The notes beneath the pieces were generated by a model. It was given only the letters and a program-made list of their open reading frames with translations. It was not told the origin of the DNA and ran no database searches. This document shows positions 60,408-64,000 of a stretch of 64,000 nt of DNA, in pieces. Within the stretch, counting starts at the first letter, position 1. Every line of letters begins with the position of its first letter. The position numbers were made by a program, and so were the translations under genes. Source of the stretch: Hippophae tibetana (lineage: Eukaryota; Streptophyta; Magnoliopsida; Rosales; Elaeagnaceae); NCBI GenBank assembly GCA_037013495.1, contig JAZDXN010000026.1:930001-994000 (forward strand), given 5' to 3'.

Positions 60408-63400
60408 ATTTGTTAAATATGAGTTACAATTTTCAATGGAGAAAACTTTTGACTCGGTTATCGAAACCACTATTATAATATATCAAATAGAAGCTCGTAT
60501 CAAATTACACGATATGTTTTGGTACTTCCAAGGAAACTCGTTTTTGTACCAAAATTACATCGTTTATATCAGTTACCAAGTGTTTAATGTTTTTGAAGCA
60601 CCGTTTTCATTTTACTTACTTCTGGTTAAATTCAATAGAGCTATACAGAATATATTGGTGCTGACCTCGGGTTGTTAATTTATATATTCAATCAGTCTCT
60701 ATTCTTTTCAAAAAAAATAAGAGAAGAGAAAAAGAAAGAGGATGTCGTTCATATTTACAAAAACAAAAAAAAAACATTTGGTAAATATGAGTTACAACTT
60801 TCAACGGAGATAACTTTTGACTCGGGTATCGAAACCACTATTATAATATATCAAATCGAAGTTCGTATGAAATTACACAATATGTTTTGGTATTTCCAAG
60901 GAAAATCGTTTTTGTACCCAAATTACATCGTTTTTATCACTTACCAAGTGTTTAAAGTTTTTGAAGCACCTTTTTCATTTTACTAACTTCTGGTTTAATT
61001 CAATAGAGCTGTACAGGAGATATTGGTGCCAAGCTTGGTTTGATTATTTATATTTTCAATCAATCCCTTTTCTTCAAAAAAAAAAAGAAGAGAAGAGAAA
61101 AAGAAAGAGGATGTCGTTTACATTTTCAAAAACAAAAAAAACATTTGGTAAATATGGGTTACAACTTTCAACGGAGATAACTTTTGATGAGGGTATCGAA
61201 ACCACTATTATAATATATCAAATCGAAGTTAGTATGAAATTACACAATATGTTTTGGTACTGCCAAGGAAAATCGTTTTTGTACCCAAATTACATCGTTT
61301 ATATCATTTACCAAGTGTTTAAAGTTTTTGAAGCACCTTTTTCATTTTACTTACTTCTCGTATAATTCAATAGAGCTGTACAGAAGATATTGGTGCCAAG
61401 CTTGGTTTGATTATTTATATTTTCAATCAATCCCTATTCTTCAAAAAAAAAATAAGAGAAGAGAAAAAGAAAGAGGATGTCGTTTACATTTTCAAAAACA
61501 AAAAAAACATTTGGTAAATATGAGTTACAACTTTCAACGGAGATAACTTTTGACTCGGGTATTGAAACCACTATTATAATATATCAAATCGAAGTTCGTA
61601 TGAAATTACACAATATGTTTTGGTACTGCCAAGGAAAATCGTTTTTGTACCCAAATTACATCGTTTCTATCACTTACCAAGTGTTTAAAGTTTTTGAAGC
61701 ACCTTTTTCATTTATTTACTTCTGGTATAATTCAATAGAGCTGTACAGAAGATATTGGTGCCAAGCTTGGTTTGATTATTTATATTTTCAATCAATCCCT
61801 ATTCTTCAAAAAAAATAAGAGAAGAGAAAAAGAAAGAGGATGTCGTTCATATTTACAAAAACAAAAAAAAACATTTGGTAAATATGAGTTACAACTTTCA
61901 ACGGATATAACTTTTGACTCGGGTATCGAAACCACTATTTTAATATATTAAATCGAAGCTCGTATCAAATTACATAATATGTTTTGGTACTGCCAAGGAA
62001 AATCGTTTTTGTACCCAAATTACATCGTTTATATCACTTACCAAGTGTTTAAAGTTTTTGAAGCACCTTTTTCATTTTACTTACTTCTGGTTTAATTCAA
62101 TAGAGCTGTACAGGAGATATTGGTGCCAAGCTTGGTTTGATTATTTATATTTTCAATCAATCCCTATTCTTCAAAAAAAAAAATAAGAGAAGAGAAAAAG
62201 AAAGAGGATGTCGTTTACATTTTCAAAAACAAAAAAAACATTTGGTAAATATGAGTTACAACTTTCAACGGAGATAACTTTTGACTCGGGTATCGAAACC
62301 ACTATTATAATATATCAAATCGAAGTTCGTATGAAATTACACAATATGTTTTGGTACTGCCAAGAAAAATCGTTTTTGTACCCAAATTACATCGTTTATA
62401 TCACTTACCAAGTGTTTAAAGTTTTTGAAGCACCTTTTTCATTTTACTTACTTCTGGTATAATTCAATAGACCTGTACAGGAGATATTGGTGCCAAGCTT
62501 GGTTTGATTATTTATATGTTCAATCAATCCCTATTCTTCAAAAAAAAAATACGAGAAGAGAAAAAGAAAGAGGATGTCGTTTACATTTTCAAAAACAAAA
62601 AAAACATTTGGTAAATATGAGTTACAACTTTCAACGGAGATAACTTTTGACTCGGGTATCGAAACCACTATTATAATATATCAAATCGAAGTTCGTATGA
62701 AATTACACAATATGTTTTCGTATTTCCAAGGAAAATCGTTTTTGTACCCAAATTACATCGTTTTTATCACTTACCAAGTGTTTAAAGTTTTTGAAGCACC
62801 TTTTTCATTTTACTTACTTCTGGTTTAATTCAATAGAGCTGTACAGGAGATATTGGTGCCAAGCTTGGTTTGATTATTTATATTTTCAATCAATCCCTAT
62901 TCTTCAAAAAAAAAAAGAAGAGAAGAGAAAAAGAAAGAGGATGTCGTTTACATTTTCAAAAACAAAAAAAAAATTTGGTAAATATGAGTTACAACTTTCA
63001 ACGGATATAACTTTTGACTCGGGTATCGAAACCACTATTTTAATATATTAAATCGAAGCTCGTATCAAATTACATAATATGTTTTGGTACTGCCAAGGAA
63101 AATCGTTTTTGTACCCAAATTACATCGTTTATATCACTTACCAAGTGTTTAAAGTTTTTGAAGCACCTTTTTCATTTTACTTACTTCGGTTTTAATTCAA
63201 TAGAGCTGTACAGGAGATATTGGTGCCAAGCTTGGTTTGATTATTTATATTTTCAATCAATCCCTATTCTTCAAAAAAAAAGAAGAGAAGAGAAAAAGAA
63301 AGAGGATGTCGTTTACATTTTCAAAAACAAAAAAAACATTTGGTAAATATGAGTTACAACTTTCAACGGAGATAACTTTTGATGAGGGTATCGAAACCAC

Positions 63401-64000
63401 TATTATAATATATCAAATCGAAGTTAGTATGAAATTACACAATATGTTTTGGTACTGCCAAGGAAAATCGTTTTTGTACCCAAATTACATCGTTTATATC
63501 ATTTACCAAGTGTTTAAAGTTTTTGAAGCACCTTTTTCATTTTACTTACTTCTCGTATAATTCAATAGAGCTGTACAGAAGATATTGGTGCCAAGCTTGG
63601 TTTGATTATTTATATTTTCAATCAATCCCTATTCTTCAAAAAAAAAATAAGAGAAGAGAAAAAGAAAGAGGATGTCGTTCATATTTACAAAAACAAAAAA
63701 AAAATTTGGTAAATATGAGTTACAACTTTCAACGGATATAACTTTTGACTCGGGTATCGAAACCACTATTTTAATATATTAAATCGAAGCTCGTATCAAA
63801 TTACATAATATGTTTTGGTACTACCAAGGAAAATCGTTTTTGTACCCAAATTAATCATTTATATCACTTACCAAGTGTTTAAAGTTTTTGAAGCACCTTT
63901 TTCATTTTACTTACTTCGGTTTTAATTCAATAGAGCTGTACAGGAGATATTGGTGCCAAGCTTGGTTTGATTATTTATATTTTCAATCAATCCCTATTCT
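60408..64000 (+). repeat. Second family B block
   Basis: Monomers start at 60408, 60776, 61143, 61509, 61873 (B'-like), 62240, 62606, 62973 (B'-like), 63338 and 63704 (B'-like, cut by the window end). From 60776 on, the ends are CCAAGCTTGG. Unlike the first B block, there is no ggccatgg and no C end; Bg-like copies have gtactgccaagg or atttccaagg. The linker often reads aaaaaaaagaagagaagag. The monomer with gatgagggtatcg and agttagtatg occurs at 61143 and 63338, an offset of 2,195, so a 6-monomer periodicity begins here. Confidence 0.87.

Larger units (their letters stand above)
1..64000 (+). repeat. Satellite DNA array, ~364-bp monomer, about 176 copies
   Basis: The entire window is head-to-tail copies of one A+T-rich monomer of about 360-367 bp. 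The register string atttggtaaa recurs at 4, 368, 731, 1098, 1461, 1824, 2187, 2553, 2917 and so on to 63,704. All copies run in the same direction, and no unrelated sequence longer than a few bases interrupts them. Copies differ by substitutions, A-run length changes and a few short deletions, and they fall into subfamilies called here A1-A4, B (Bg, B', Bgg), C, D1/D2 and E1/E2. Monomers of this length in long homogeneous arrays with higher-order repeats are typical of eukaryotic centromeric or pericentromeric heterochromatin. The array runs off both window ends, so its true size is unknown. The function and the species are inference. Confidence 0.97.

Noticed and set aside
1..64000. CRISPR array
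   Set aside because: The repeated unit is about 364 bp with no unique spacers and no cas genes. Copies are contiguous and similar along their whole length.
1..64000. CENP-B box in the monomer
   Set aside because: I looked for the mammalian pattern of TTCG followed by A/T-rich bases and CGGGA. tcgggta and tcgtt strings occur, but not in that arrangement, on either strand.
1..64000. Monomer as an old dimer of two ~180-bp halves
   Set aside because: Both halves share short strings such as ttttgac and ttcaat-gaga, but the spacing does not fit a half-monomer and no longer alignment is visible by eye. A dot-plot would settle it.
1..64000. Known insect ~359-bp satellite (Drosophila 1.688 family) because of the similar length
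   Set aside because: Only the length is similar. I recognise no shared sequence motif, though I could not run an alignment.
1..64000. tRNA, rRNA or telomere repeats within the array
   Set aside because: No cloverleaf-like GGTTCRA box, no rRNA core strings and no short telomeric tandem repeats were found on either strand.

Overview
The whole 64 kb window is one uninterrupted tandem array of a single A+T-rich satellite DNA family (roughly 30% G+C by eye). The monomer is about 360-367 bp, and I count about 176 monomers, all in the same orientation. I use the recurring string atttggtaaa as the register point. Every monomer carries the same landmarks in order: a ggagataacttttgac segment, a TATA-rich segment (attataatatat), gcacg/gctcg, a ttttggta segment, tcgtttttgtacc, tcgtttatatc, tttttgacgcacc, ttcaatagagctatacagg, a dyad-rich ttggtgccaa segment, an A-run plus homopurine tract, and gtcgttcatattttcaaaaac. 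I see no protein-coding gene, tRNA, rRNA, transposon, CRISPR array or inverted segment. The open reading frames that can be read through the monomers are by-products of the repeat.

This is a eukaryotic nuclear satellite array of centromeric, pericentromeric or heterochromatic type. The source species cannot be fixed from the sequence. A flowering plant is my best guess, at modest confidence. Part of the array is an alternating A1/A2 dimer of about 728 bp. That equals the published length of the Mimulus centromere repeat Cent728, but I cannot compare sequences here, so this is only a lead to test.

Layout. 1-21,482: family A, mostly alternating A1 and A2 monomers with occasional A3-A4 cassettes, and containing a 16-monomer duplication and a 6-monomer duplication. 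21,483-27,323: family B (HindIII-type CCAAGCTTGG) with interspersed C-type monomers, organised as 1.46 kb tetramers. 27,324-30,957: mosaic of A, B, C and E types. 30,958-36,769: a B/C/A/E hexamer of about 2.2 kb, in two full copies plus one partial. 36,770-41,152: mosaic. 41,153-44,442: family A again. 44,443-45,172: E2 and A3 monomers. 45,173-52,081: a nearly identical duplication of a 9-10 monomer unit. 52,082-53,180: B-like and E1 monomers. 53,181-59,688: an island of diverged family D, itself a 6-monomer higher-order repeat, bounded on both sides by E-type monomers. 59,689-60,407: transition. 60,408-64,000: family B, running off the end.

The biology here is not gene cooperation. It is concerted evolution: nested higher-order repeats, register shifts, chimeric monomers, lost monomers and a diverged subfamily island are what unequal crossover and gene conversion leave behind. 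Two observations stand out. First, a short dyad at one fixed position of the monomer is retained in four subfamilies although its bases differ (CCTAGG, AAGCTT, CCAAC-N5-GTTGG, TTGGCGCCAA), while the diverged D family has largely lost it. Second, about 32.7-44.6 kb is unusually rich in one-base indels, which may mean lower consensus accuracy there.
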